Shown here: positions 15,352 through 23,724 of the stretch, in pieces | How the letters are laid out: each line of letters opens with the position of its first letter | Position numbering within the stretch: the stretch's first letter is position 1 | Assembly: GCA_964351905.1 (NCBI GenBank) | Contig: CAYGPG010000022.1 | Location: 1 to 29,959 of the forward strand | Length of the DNA stretch: 29,959 bases | Direction of reading: 5' to 3' | Origin: GCA-2708415 sp964351905 | Lineage (GTDB): Bacteria > Pseudomonadota > Alphaproteobacteria > Micavibrionales > Micavibrionaceae | Translations under genes and position numbers: made by a program | The notes under the pieces: model-generated | What the model was told of the DNA's origin: nothing | What the model saw: only the letters and a program-made list of their open reading frames with translations | The model's database searches: none

Positions 15352-17241
15352 TTAAACGTCTAAACTGCGTACTATTTGTCTAGCGGCTTCAATGCGGCTT
15401 TTAGGTGCATGCGTGTCGTCAATCTGTCCTGGAACATTTTCAATGACACCTTTTGAAATAATATCAAAAGCACCACTGTAATCTCGAGGGTTAGCAGCTA
15501 AATATTCTGCAGCAGCAACAGAAGTCGCAGTGCCAATAAAGTCAGGATTAGCAGATGCTGAAATCTCTTGCTTTATTGAATTGATTGTATCCACGTCCAA
15601 ATTTCCAACGCCAACTGCGCCAATAAAGCTCTCTAGAGCATCAATATCGTTAGAACCATCTTTATCAAGCAATTTTTCTAAACTTGTTTGAAGTAATTCC
15701 GTGTTGATTGCTGTTGATGTGTCAACTGAAACAGCAGTGGCAGCCGCAGGAATAACAGGAGCGATTGGTGCTGTTGTATCCATAGCAGTATCCGCAAAAC
15801 TAGCGTTCGTAACATTTGTTAAATCAGGGCCAGTATAGTTTGAAGTGCTAATAACAGGAGCAGTCGAATCTATGTAAGGCGCTTTGGCAATGGCTTGCGC
15901 TACAACATCAGGATGTGGGTTATTCGTTGGACCTGTGTCAGCCACAACAGTAGCGGCTTGCGCTACAATATCAGGATGCGGATTTGTCGTTGGACCCGTA
16001 TCAGCCACAACAGTAGCGGCTTGCGCCGTATCTGCGGCATATTGATTAGCTTGATCAATTAAGGCTCCATCAGCAAGCGCGTGTGCAGCCTGTTCTTCAG
16101 CAACTTGTGCATCGGCAGCGGCTTGCGCTAAACTTGGATCGATATAGCCGTCAGGGATGGTATTTGTAGCCGTTTGTGTTGTGGAGCCTTGCATTAAAGA
16201 ATTCACATAGGCCAATGCATCTTGACCCATCATAGTAATGCCAGTCCAAGCATGTTGTAGAGCATCAGGAATTTGGCTTAAAGCCCCGCCAGCTTGGCTT
16301 AAGTTAGGCGGCCCTCCCATTGAAGTGTTGTAAAAGTAGCCAGCAATACCAGTGGCTACAGCTGCTAATCCTGCTACAATACCTGCTCTTTTTAAATTGC
16401 TTGCTGGTAGTCCATCACGATGTGCTTCTAGATCGGCAATTCTGGTTGTTGATGTGTCATATGCTGTTTGTGCAGTATCAAACCGTGTTTGCGCCGTTTG
16501 TTGAACTGCTGCAATGTCAGTCGCTGTTTCAAAAGGACCTGTAATTCCTAATGCACTTATTATTGCAACTTGTTTTACTTTTTCTGCGTCAAGTTTTTCT
16601 AACTCTTTTGATTTAGAGTTAAGACTAACTTGTCGGTTTTTTATAGCAGATGGTAAATTGCTCATCTCTGCATCAGGAAGTTTGGCCAAGAATGCTATAT
16701 CATTTGCACGTTGTGTTTTACCGTATTGACCAAAAGTAACTAATCTAAGAGTTTTCCCCCAAAATCCATTCCTACCTTTAATTTCTTTTAAGCGGGTAAG
16801 TTGTTGCGTGCCTTCATCTAATTCTTGTACTTTATCAAAAATTTTAGTTTGATGTGCCTGTAGATTATCAACTTTTTCCAAATTGGCTTGAGCGACATCT
16901 AATTCAGTTTTAGCGTCTGCTTGAACAATTTTTTCTGCTTTAATTTCTTTTTTTGCTTGGCTTACTTTTGTAATACTGGGGAATGCAGAGGTTGGGGCTG
17001 TTGCGGCAGGAGCAATAGGGATGGATGATGCCCCTAACCCTCTGGCAGCACGTTGAGCTGACAAAATGGTAATTTCATCGTTGATTTTTTGAAGCCTATC
17101 GTGTTCGGGAGTGCCTGCTGTCGGACTTGTAGCATTTAATTTGTTAAGCGCGCCATGTCTATTCGCCCAAAAACCTTGTATTTGTTTATCGGTAAGTGCC
17201 GTCAATTCAGCACTTGAAAGTTTTGTTAAATCTTTTGCCAT
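15352..17241 (-). CDS. Large hypothetical protein: coiled coils, one membrane helix, 21-residue tandem repeat, EF-hand-like loop
   Basis: Not recognised. 629 residues. Residues 1-90: helix with an Ala/Pro/Thr linker. About 90-280: long heptad-like coiled coils (KKEIKAEKIVQADAKTELDVAQ and on; then KELEKLDAEKVKQ). About 284-306: one hydrophobic segment (AGIVAGLAAVATGIAGYFY), no N-terminal signal peptide. About 360-460: Ala/Gln-rich, with a 21-residue tandem repeat containing VVADTGP and NPHPD. Residues 526-537: DKDGSNDIDALE, an EF-hand-like loop matching positions 1, 3, 5, 8 and 12 but lacking the usual Gly at 6. The C-terminus is helical. A strong promoter precedes it. It could be a membrane-anchored structural or secreted protein; no basis to choose. 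It lies between blocks usually close together in Alphaproteobacteria. Confidence 0.85.
   Translation of the reverse strand: MAKDLTKLSSAELTALTDKQIQGFWANRHGALNKLNATSPTAGTPEHDRLQKINDEITILSAQRAARGLGASSIPIAPAATAPTSAFPSITKVSQAKKEIKAEKIVQADAKTELDVAQANLEKVDNLQAHQTKIFDKVQELDEGTQQLTRLKEIKGRNGFWGKTLRLVTFGQYGKTQRANDIAFLAKLPDAEMSNLPSAIKNRQVSLNSKSKELEKLDAEKVKQVAIISALGITGPFETATDIAAVQQTAQTRFDTAQTAYDTSTTRIADLEAHRDGLPASNLKRAGIVAGLAAVATGIAGYFYNTSMGGPPNLSQAGGALSQIPDALQHAWTGITMMGQDALAYVNSLMQGSTTQTATNTIPDGYIDPSLAQAAADAQVAEEQAAHALADGALIDQANQYAADTAQAATVVADTGPTTNPHPDIVAQAATVVADTGPTNNPHPDVVAQAIAKAPYIDSTAPVISTSNYTGPDLTNVTNASFADTAMDTTAPIAPVIPAAATAVSVDTSTAINTELLQTSLEKLLDKDGSNDIDALESFIGAVGVGNLDVDTINSIKQEISASANPDFIGTATSVAAAEYLAANPRDYSGAFDIISKGVIENVPGQIDDTHAPKSRIEAARQIVRSLDV
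15893..16018. repeat. 63-bp direct tandem repeat within the 629-aa gene
   Basis: Two adjacent 63-base units (15893-15955 and 15956-16018), each beginning GGCTTGCGC or GCTTGCGC on the plus strand and ending CCACAACAGTAGCG, differ at only a few positions. They encode two in-frame 21-residue units; a third partial match (GCTTGCGCC) follows. Confidence 0.9.
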
Positions 17242-17286
17242 TTCTCTCTACCCTTACTTGATACCCAATGAACTCATATTTTAAGC

Positions 17287-17315
17287 ATAATACGCTAAAA
17301 TAAGGTTAATTTCAA
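17287..17315 (-). promoter_or_regulatory. Strong sigma-70-type promoter for the 629-aa gene
   Basis: On the minus strand TTGAAA (17310-17315), a 17-base spacer and TATTAT (17287-17292), the best promoter match I found in the window. It lies about 45 bases before the ATG at 17241 in a very AT-rich intergenic stretch. Confidence 0.65.
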
Positions 17316-17411
17316 TTATTATGTTAAACATTATGTTTGTTTATAGTTAAAAATACCAAAAAAAGATTAATAAAAACAAACGAGAATGAAAAATCATTTA
17401 TTTTCAACAAC

Positions 17412-18293
17412 TTAAACCACTTTACCCTGCTGTCCTGCGACGTGGTTTATGTATTGCCAGGCGACTCGGCCGCTGCGGTTGCCGCGGGTTTTAGCCCATT
17501 CTAGGGCTTTTTTATCGTCTATTTTGAGGTCAAAGTGGGTGGCGTAGTTATGCACCATTTCCAAATACGCGGCTTGATCGACGTTGTAAAAGCCGAGCCA
17601 GAGGCCGAAACGGTCAGAAAGGCTGACTTTTTCCTCCACGCTCTCGTTTTTATGGATAGCGGTCGCGCTTTCATTTTCAATCATATTACGGGGGAGCAGG
17701 TGCCTGCGGTTTGATGTGGCATATATAATGACATTATCAGGGCGTCCTGAAATGCCACCTTCAAGCACGGCCTTGAGCGATTTGTAAGAGCTATCATTCT
17801 CATCAAATGATAAATCATCACAAAAGAGGATAAAGCGAATGTCAGGCTGCGTGCGGAGGACATCGAGCAAGCGCGTGAGGGTTGATAAATCCTCGCGATA
17901 AATCTCAATCAAATGAAGGGGGTAGGCGGGATCGTCATCCAATTCATTATGGATGGCCTTGACCAGAGAGCTTTTGCCTGTCCCGCGTGCGCCCCATAAA
18001 AGCGCATTATTGGCGGCAAAGCCTTTGCCAAAGGCCTTTGTATTTTCAAGCAGCGTTTCGGCTTGGTTTTCAACGCCGACCAAGAGTTTAAGCGGAATCG
18101 CGTTTGTATCCTCAATAGGTTTTAAAGAATAGCTGTGCGATTGCCACAACCATGCGGTGGCGACGCCCCAATCATCGGGCGCGTAAGTGGGGCCAGAGCC
18201 AGATTTGGCCTCTTGTGAGGTGGCCATGCGCGCAAGCGCGAGGGCCATACGCTCCATCAGATTTATGATGTGACTGAGTTGTGAATCCTTCAT
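17412..18293 (-). CDS. DUF815 family AAA+ ATPase
   Basis: 293 residues, cytoplasmic, of the DUF815/COG2607 predicted ATPases. Walker A GARGTGKS at 101-108 (Lys107), Walker B-like FILFCDDLSF, then the family segment YKSLKAVLEGGISGRPDNVIIYATSNRRHLLPR, with sensor-1 Asn, followed by KVSLSDRFGLWLGFY. In Alphaproteobacteria this gene commonly sits divergent from yajC-secDF, as here (89 bases between the starts). No function is established that I know of. The start ATG at 18293 has no obvious Shine-Dalgarno. Confidence 0.9.
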   Translation of the reverse strand: MKDSQLSHIINLMERMALALARMATSQEAKSGSGPTYAPDDWGVATAWLWQSHSYSLKPIEDTNAIPLKLLVGVENQAETLLENTKAFGKGFAANNALLWGARGTGKSSLVKAIHNELDDDPAYPLHLIEIYREDLSTLTRLLDVLRTQPDIRFILFCDDLSFDENDSSYKSLKAVLEGGISGRPDNVIIYATSNRRHLLPRNMIENESATAIHKNESVEEKVSLSDRFGLWLGFYNVDQAAYLEMVHNYATHFDLKIDDKKALEWAKTRGNRSGRVAWQYINHVAGQQGKVV

Positions 18294-18381
18294 GATATGG
18301 TCTTGTTTACCCTTGTTTTTAGCCTTTTGAGCGTTATAGTCTGCGTATTATTCATATAAAGCAGTAAAGGAACACAAAATA

Positions 18382-18768
18382 ATGTTGATTTCAATGGCGC
18401 AAGCGCAAGAAGTAGCAATAGACACAGCGACAATGGCAGGCGAAGTGCCACCACCACCTAATGATACGTTATGGACGATTATTATGATGGTTTTCATGAT
18501 TGTAGCGTTCTATTTCCTTCTTATCCGCCCACAAAGTAAACGCATGGCGGCGCATAAGCAAATGGTGAGCGAGCTCAAAAAAGGGGATCGCGTCGTAACC
18601 GCAGGGGGCTTGGTTGGTAAAATTGATAAATTGACCAGTGATGAAGAAGTTGTAATTGATTTAGGCGGCACAAAGGTAACAGCCCTAAGACACACAATCC
18701 AAACAACGACGGATAAAACGCCAGTTGCTGTTAAAGAAGAGAAGAAAAAGCCTGCGAAGAAGAAGTAA
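18382..18768 (+). CDS. yajC: Sec translocon accessory subunit YajC
   Basis: Small inner-membrane partner of SecDF in the Sec holotranslocon. 128 residues; single membrane helix at about 31-50 (WTIIMMVFMIVAFYFLLIRP) ending in the typical RPQSKRMAAHKQM, then the cytoplasmic domain with LKKGDRVVTAGGLVGKI. The ATG at 18382 follows AAAGGAA. The C-terminus ends in a Lys-rich tail (KEEKKKPAKKK). First gene of yajC-secD-secF; the gap to secD (130 bases) holds a palindromic repeat. Confidence 0.95.
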   Translation: MLISMAQAQEVAIDTATMAGEVPPPPNDTLWTIIMMVFMIVAFYFLLIRPQSKRMAAHKQMVSELKKGDRVVTAGGLVGKIDKLTSDEEVVIDLGGTKVTALRHTIQTTTDKTPVAVKEEKKKPAKKK

Positions 18769-18777
18769 TAAAATTAG

Positions 18778-18868
18778 CGTCATTGCGAGGAATGTAATGA
18801 CGAAGCAATCCAGAATATTTTCAATAAGCTCTAGATTGCCGCGTCGGCTCTGCCTCCTCGCAATGACG
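18778..18868. repeat. Intergenic palindromic repeat (GTCATTGCGAG family), copy 3
   Basis: Outer arms CGTCATTGCGAGG and CCTCGCAATGACG are perfect inverses; inner arms GAAGCAATCCAG and CTAGATTGC nearly so. It fills most of the yajC-secD gap, so it is probably transcribed within the operon. Confidence 0.93.
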
Positions 18869-18898
18869 GGATTAAAGAAGAAATTTAAGGAATAAATT

Positions 18899-20443
18899 AT
18901 GATCCATATCACGCGTTGGAAAAAGATGGCCGTACTTTTTGTCTGTATTCTCGGCTTGCTTTATACCTTGCCTAATCTTTTAGGATCATCGGCGCGTGAT
19001 TATCTTAATGGCCTACCATCCATTCTGCCGAATAAAACGGTTAATCTAGGATTGGATTTACAAGGCGGATCACACCTTCTTTTGGAAGTAGAATTGGATG
19101 CAGTTATCAAAGAACGCTCAGAAGCTCTTGTGGACGGACTTCGTCCTGAATTGCGTGAGAGCAGAATAGGCTATCGCCGTTTAAATGATATGCCCAATGG
19201 TGTACGTATTCAACTTCGTGACGCGGCAGACGCGGATGCAGTAGCCAAGATTGTTAGAGACATTGATGATGCGCTTGCCGTTAATATTAACGGCGATACG
19301 GTTGAGGGTATCTTCACAGAGGATGCTCTTGTTGAAATCCGCAATCTTACGATTAATCAATCTATTGAAATTGTGCGCCGTCGTATTGATGAAACTGGAA
19401 CGCGGGAACCTGTTATTCAACGTCAAGGGGATGACCGTATTTTGGTGCAGCTTCCGGGGTTGGATGATCCTGCACGTATTAAAGAACTGCTAGGCACGAC
19501 GGCTAAATTAAGTTTTCATCTGGTTGACTTTGATGGTCGTGGCACAAATGTCATGACTTTACCAATGGCGGAAGAGCCAGGGCAAACCCTAAGCATTAAC
19601 CGTCGTTCTGAATTAACAGGTGATATGCTGACCAATGCGAATATAGCACAAGATCAATCGGGTCGCCCTGCTGTTGGTTTTCGTTTTAACACGGTTGGCG
19701 CCAAAAGATTTTGTAAGCTCAGTACAGAAAATTCAGGCAATTTATTTGCGATTGTTTTAGATGGTGAAATTATTTCTGCACCGCGTATTAACGAGCCCAT
19801 CTGCGGTGGGCAAGGTATTATCACGGGCGCATTTTCTATTCAGGAAGTAAGCGATTTATCTACATTGTTACGCGCTGGAGCTTTGCCTGCACCGCTTAAT
19901 GTTTTGGAAGAGCGCACAGTGGGGCCATCACTTGGAGCAGATTCTGTTGAGGCAGGTAAAATCGCCAGCCTTATTGGTATGGCGGGCGTTTTAATCTTTA
20001 TGTTCCTAACCTATGGTCGTTTTGGGGCATACGCGAATGTGGCCTTGATGGTCAATGTAACGTTGATTTTTGCACTGCTCTCTAGCCTGCAAGCTACACT
20101 GACTTTACCTGGTATTGCAGGGATTGTGTTGACTATCGGTATGGCGGTTGATGCGAATGTTTTGATTTTCGAACGTATTAAAGAAGAAATTAAAAATGGC
20201 CGTTCTGCCATGTCAGCGGTGGATGCAGGATTTAGCCGTGCAATGAGTACCATCATTGACTCCAACCTGACCACCTTTATCGCGGCGATGATTTTATTCT
20301 CGTTCGGCACAGGGCCGATCAAAGGGTTCTCCGTGACATTAATGATTGGTATTATCACCTCCATGTTCTCCGCCATTATGGTGACGCGTTTGTTGGTGGT
20401 GATGTGGTTGCAAAGTAAGAAACCAAAAACAATAAAGATATAA
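18899..20443 (+). CDS. secD: Protein translocase subunit SecD
   Basis: Proton-driven component of the Sec translocon that helps pull preproteins into the periplasm. 514 residues, close to the alphaproteobacterial norm. First membrane helix at about 9-27, then NLGLDLQGGSHLLLEVE, the periplasmic P1 region (with NQSIEIVRRRIDETGTREP), and a C-terminal membrane domain with VLTIGMAVDANVLIFERIKEE, which carries the conserved intramembrane Asp. The ATG at 18899 has AAGGA seven bases upstream, just after the repeat. Operon with yajC and secF. Confidence 0.97.
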   Translation: MIHITRWKKMAVLFVCILGLLYTLPNLLGSSARDYLNGLPSILPNKTVNLGLDLQGGSHLLLEVELDAVIKERSEALVDGLRPELRESRIGYRRLNDMPNGVRIQLRDAADADAVAKIVRDIDDALAVNINGDTVEGIFTEDALVEIRNLTINQSIEIVRRRIDETGTREPVIQRQGDDRILVQLPGLDDPARIKELLGTTAKLSFHLVDFDGRGTNVMTLPMAEEPGQTLSINRRSELTGDMLTNANIAQDQSGRPAVGFRFNTVGAKRFCKLSTENSGNLFAIVLDGEIISAPRINEPICGGQGIITGAFSIQEVSDLSTLLRAGALPAPLNVLEERTVGPSLGADSVEAGKIASLIGMAGVLIFMFLTYGRFGAYANVALMVNVTLIFALLSSLQATLTLPGIAGIVLTIGMAVDANVLIFERIKEEIKNGRSAMSAVDAGFSRAMSTIIDSNLTTFIAAMILFSFGTGPIKGFSVTLMIGIITSMFSAIMVTRLLVVMWLQSKKPKTIKI

Positions 20444-20453
20444 CATCAACACA

Positions 20454-20510
20454 TTCCTGCGTAGGCAGGAATCTTAAAACATTTAAAAAGATCCCTGCCT
20501 ACGCAGGGAA
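20454..20510. repeat. Palindromic repeat between secD and secF (CCTGCGTAGGCAGG family)
   Basis: Left arm 20454-20475 contains CCTGCGTAGGCAGG and right arm 20488-20510 contains CCTGCCTACGCAGG; the arms are inverse to each other with one extra base, and each is itself a small palindrome. The element belongs to a different family from the copy between yajC and secD. It fills most of the 97-base gap before the secF start. Confidence 0.92.
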
Positions 20511-20540
20511 GTGAGACAAAGAAAATATAGGACAATAGAA

Positions 20541-21506
20541 ATGTTAAAATGGGTGCCTGAAGATACGAAAATAGATTTTATTTCAAAACGTTTTATGGCG
20601 TTTGTGTTGTCTGGTTTGTTGTTGGTTGGATCATTATTTTTAATTGTAACCAATGGATTGAATTTTGGGATTGATTTCACTGGCGGTACTTTAATTGAAG
20701 TGCGTGTGCCTGATGAAGCGTCTGATTTGACGGCACTAAGGACAGAGCTAAACACGCTACAGCTTGGCAGTATCTCTATCCAAGAATTCGGCGCGCCTGA
20801 TGATCTTTTGATCCGTCTGCCTGAACAAGAAGGGGACGCAAGCGTTCAACAAGAAGCTATCAGTAAAGTGCGCGCCATGTTGAATGAAAAATATAGCTCA
20901 ACTGTCGAAGGCGAAGCGCAAGCACAAGGCGTCGATTATCGCCGTGTGGAATTTGTTGGGCCTCAAGTCGGGGAAGAGCTAAAACGTAAAGGTTTTTATG
21001 CGGTTCTGTTTTCTATGCTTGGGATGCTTGCCTACATTTGGTTTCGATTTGAATGGCAATTTAGTGTCGCGGCCATCTGCGCGTTAGTGCATGACACACT
21101 GATTGTTGTGGGACTATTTGCCTTAACACAAATGGAATTTAACCTGTCCACCGTGGCAGCGATTTTGATGATTGCGGGGTATTCCATTAACGATACTGTG
21201 GTTGTCTTCGACCGGATTCGTGAGAATTTGCGTAAATTCAAAAAAATGGCAGTGGCTGAGGTTTTGAATAACTCAATCAACCAGACATTATCCAGAACGT
21301 TGATGACCTCGATCACGACCATGCTTGCGCTTGTGGCGCTTTGGGCGTTTGGTGGCGAGGTTATCCGTGGTTTTGTAAATGCTTTGATTTTCGGTATTCT
21401 CATCGGAACATATTCATCAATTTTTGTGGCTTCACCATTGCTGACTTTGATGAATATTCGCCACGATAAAAAAGTGTCTGAAAAGCCTGAAGGGGCAAAA
21501 GCTTGA
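20541..21506 (+). CDS. secF: Protein translocase subunit SecF
   Basis: Partner of SecD. 321 residues. I start it at the ATG at 20541, which has AGGA eight bases upstream and gives the usual N-terminus MLKWVPEDTKIDFISKRF; a GTG at 20511 in the same frame is at the edge of the repeat and gives a polar extension unlike the family. Seen: the first membrane helix (about 20-40), NFGIDFTGGTLIEVRV, the RRVEFVGPQVGEELKRKG segment, and IAGYSINDTVVVFDRIREN with the conserved intramembrane Asp. Last gene of yajC-secD-secF; a hairpin follows at once. Confidence 0.96.
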   Translation: MLKWVPEDTKIDFISKRFMAFVLSGLLLVGSLFLIVTNGLNFGIDFTGGTLIEVRVPDEASDLTALRTELNTLQLGSISIQEFGAPDDLLIRLPEQEGDASVQQEAISKVRAMLNEKYSSTVEGEAQAQGVDYRRVEFVGPQVGEELKRKGFYAVLFSMLGMLAYIWFRFEWQFSVAAICALVHDTLIVVGLFALTQMEFNLSTVAAILMIAGYSINDTVVVFDRIRENLRKFKKMAVAEVLNNSINQTLSRTLMTSITTMLALVALWAFGGEVIRGFVNALIFGILIGTYSSIFVASPLLTLMNIRHDKKVSEKPEGAKA

Positions 21507-21530
21507 TTTAGCCCCAATTTAAGGGCTAAA
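21507..21530 (+). terminator. Hairpin after secF
   Basis: Perfect eight-pair stem TTTAGCCC/GGGCTAAA with an eight-base loop, starting right after the secF stop. There is no T-run behind it, so it may attenuate transcription or protect the 3' end rather than terminate. Confidence 0.5.
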
Positions 21531-21565
21531 TAACGCTATAAAATAAATAAAGGGAGCTTGTTTCT

Positions 21566-22555
21566 ATGAAAATTTCAAATCTTCTATATGTCGCACTTTG
21601 TTCTACTGTCGTTTTATCGGCATGTAGTTCTAGCGAGGAAAAGCTTGTTTTAGGAAGCCGCGATGACATCATCATCATGAAAAATGGTATTCCTGTTGAT
21701 GGTAGTATAACTGTCATGGCTGAGGCACAAACAGCACCAGATGCAATGCAACCAATGGTTCCTGAAATGGAAGAGACGATTGAAGAATCAACGGAAGAGC
21801 TTGCAGAAATTAAAGAAGATGCCGTCGAAGAAGCAGTTGAAGTAGCAGAAGTTATAACACCAGTTAAAGCTGAAACACCTATCCGCGCTGAAGAGGCTGT
21901 AACGGCTTCTGTTCAAGAAGAGATCGAAGAAATTGAAACCACTGTCGTGAGTTCAGTACAAAAGACTGAAGCCAAAGCAGCAAAAGCAATGATGACTCCG
22001 AAGGGGCTTAATGTCGAAGACACCGCGAATGAATCCGTTGAAAAAATAGCTGAAAAAACAACATCAGTGGTAACAACAGAACAACCCGAAGATATGCAAC
22101 CTGTGAAAGAAATCACAATGAACAAGGTTGAAGAAGAAGTGAAAAAATCACCTGTTGTTGAAACTGTAACGGAAGAGGCGGCAAGCATCGACGTGATTGC
22201 TAGTGAGCCTGCTCCTGTGCTGATGAATGAGACACCGATGGAAGAAAAGCCTGAACAGGTTGTAACAGAAATGATTGATGGCTGTTTTAAAACAGTTATA
22301 ATCCCAAGCACGCCGGGTAATGTATCTCCTGTGCCCGTCATGGAAAAACGTCAAATCGTGTGCCAAAAAGATATTACACCAAGCATGGTGGCTATTTTGC
22401 AAAAGGCTTTGATGAATAAAGGGTATAACATTGGTACACCTGATGGTCGTTTAGGGAACAAAACCTTTAACGCGTTGGAAGATTATCAACGTAAAAATGG
22501 TCTTGGCATTGGTGGTATTACGTTTGAAACGCTTGAGCATTTAAAAATCAAATAA
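21566..22555 (+). CDS. Lipoprotein with acidic linker and C-terminal peptidoglycan-binding domain
   Basis: 329 residues. Signal peptide MKISNLLYVALCSTVVLSAC with lipobox LSAC (Cys20). About residues 55-235 form a long low-complexity linker rich in Glu, Val, Ala and Thr with no predicted fold. A cysteine pair (DGCFKTVII and RQIVCQKD) frames a small segment before a PG_binding_1-type domain (about 275-329: MVAILQKALMNKGYNIG, DGRLGNKTFNALEDYQRKNGL). The ATG at 21566 has AAGGGAG upstream. I infer an envelope-anchored tether: lipid at one end, peptidoglycan at the other, with the acidic linker spanning the periplasm. It lies between secF and the Mth938 gene, which adjoin in many relatives. Confidence 0.85.
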   Translation: MKISNLLYVALCSTVVLSACSSSEEKLVLGSRDDIIIMKNGIPVDGSITVMAEAQTAPDAMQPMVPEMEETIEESTEELAEIKEDAVEEAVEVAEVITPVKAETPIRAEEAVTASVQEEIEEIETTVVSSVQKTEAKAAKAMMTPKGLNVEDTANESVEKIAEKTTSVVTTEQPEDMQPVKEITMNKVEEEVKKSPVVETVTEEAASIDVIASEPAPVLMNETPMEEKPEQVVTEMIDGCFKTVIIPSTPGNVSPVPVMEKRQIVCQKDITPSMVAILQKALMNKGYNIGTPDGRLGNKTFNALEDYQRKNGLGIGGITFETLEHLKIK

Positions 22556-22566
22556 GCATTTAAATT

Positions 22567-22944
22567 ATGGATGTCACACCGCTCATAAAAGAAGGCCAAC
22601 AAATTATACAGGCCTATGCGGGTGGTGAATTTCGCGTTAGCTCGGTCAAATATAATCACGCCATCATCGTGCAACCGCATGAGACGATAGAATGGAAAAA
22701 CGTGAATGATTTTGATGCGCTTCGTTTAGAAGATTTCCAACCGCTTATTGATAATTCAGATGATATAGATGTCGTCTTGCTCGGCGCAGGATCATCCATG
22801 CAATTCTTCAATCCAAAATTAAAAGCAGAATTAAGCAAACGTGGCCTCGTCATCGAAACCATGGACACTGGCGCGGCGTGCCGCACCTATAATGTTCTTA
22901 TGGCTGAAGGCAGAAGGGTTGTGGCGGCAATGCTGCAAGCATAA
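22567..22944 (+). CDS. Mth938-like domain protein (DUF498, NDUFAF3-like)
   Basis: 125 residues, single Mth938/DUF498 domain (COG3737). Seen: an N-terminal segment YAGGEFRVSSVKYNHAIIV, then VDVVLLGAG-like DIDVVLLGAGSSMQFF, and the C-terminal signature ETMDTGAACRTYNVLMAEGRRVVAAML. The human homologue NDUFAF3 is a complex I assembly factor, and the alphaproteobacterial genes typically sit beside secDF, as here. No Shine-Dalgarno is visible, and it begins 11 bases after the lipoprotein stop, so it is probably translated from the same message. A role in complex I assembly in this organism is inference. Confidence 0.9.
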   Translation: MDVTPLIKEGQQIIQAYAGGEFRVSSVKYNHAIIVQPHETIEWKNVNDFDALRLEDFQPLIDNSDDIDVVLLGAGSSMQFFNPKLKAELSKRGLVIETMDTGAACRTYNVLMAEGRRVVAAMLQA

Positions 22945-22972
22945 AAAAAGCCGCCATGACGGCGATTTTTTT
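22943..22972. terminator. Bidirectional terminator between the Mth938 gene and sodB
   Basis: Seven A residues, a GC-rich stem (GCCG/CGGC) and seven T residues, so each strand ends with a U-run after the hairpin. It separates two convergent genes; its first bases overlap the Mth938 stop codon. Confidence 0.75.
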
Positions 22973-22994
22973 AAAATTTTAATTAAAAATCTGA

Positions 22995-23630
22995 TTAAGC
23001 TGCTTTTAAGTTTGTTGCGATAGGCCCTGCTTCAAACAATTCCGCGACGTAATCCCAGTTAACAAGATTGTCAACGAACGCTTCCAAATATTTTGGACGG
23101 GCATTGCGGTAATCAATGTAATAAGAATGCTCCCAAACATCACAACCCAATAATGGTGTGCGACCATAGACAACGGGGTTTTCACCGTTGGGCGTGTTTA
23201 ATACTTCGAGCTTGCCTGAAGCATCATCCATGGCGAGCCAAACCCAGCCAGAGCCAAATTGCCCCGCACCTTTATCACAAAATTGTTTTTTAAAGCCTTC
23301 ATAGTCGCCCAAATCTTCTTTGATTTTGGCTTCTAACTTACCATCCATTTTTGTGCCGCCGCCATTTGGCTTCATCCAGTTCCAAAAATGCATGTGGTTG
23401 TAATGCTGTCCAAGTTGGTTAAATAAACCACCACGCTCAGGATCTTTAAAGGCGGAAACCATGGCTTCTTCTAAAGACGCGCCTTCAAGGCCCGTGCCTT
23501 GAATAAGTTCGTTACCTTTATCAATATAGGCCTGATGATGTTTATCGTGATGAAATTCCAATGTCTCTGCAGACATATATGGATCTAACGCGTCATAGGC
23601 GTAGGGTAATTTAGGGAGTTCAAAGGTCAT
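22995..23630 (-). CDS. sodB: Superoxide dismutase (Fe/Mn family)
   Basis: Dismutes superoxide; cytoplasmic. 211 residues, normal length. Metal ligands are His27 (LEFHHDKHH), His79 (QHYNHMHFW), Asp164 and His168 (GCDVWEHSYYIDY). The DVWEHSYYIDYRN ending and GAGQFGSGWVWL are common to alphaproteobacterial iron-type enzymes; metal choice is not provable from sequence. The start ATG has AGGAG seven bases upstream. It is divergent from the NDUFAF6-like gene and interrupts its usual neighbourhood with the Mth938 gene. Confidence 0.96.
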   Translation of the reverse strand: MTFELPKLPYAYDALDPYMSAETLEFHHDKHHQAYIDKGNELIQGTGLEGASLEEAMVSAFKDPERGGLFNQLGQHYNHMHFWNWMKPNGGGTKMDGKLEAKIKEDLGDYEGFKKQFCDKGAGQFGSGWVWLAMDDASGKLEVLNTPNGENPVVYGRTPLLGCDVWEHSYYIDYRNARPKYLEAFVDNLVNWDYVAELFEAGPIATNLKAA

Positions 23631-23724
23631 AATTTCTCCTGTTATTTGTGAATTCTTATGTTTGTTAAACTGATCATATAGATTTTGGTTCCTTTATAAA
23701 GGGGGATGGTCTAAAAAATTTCAT

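Noticed and set aside
15893..16018. CRISPR-like direct repeats
   Set aside because: Only two adjacent 63-base units without spacers, in frame inside a coding region.
20511..20540. GTG start for secF
   Set aside because: It sits at the edge of a palindromic repeat, has no ribosome site and adds residues unlike SecF; the ATG at 20541 has AGGA.
21032..21517. 161-codon minus-strand frame
   Set aside because: Antisense to secF, reads as a mirror of its membrane helices.
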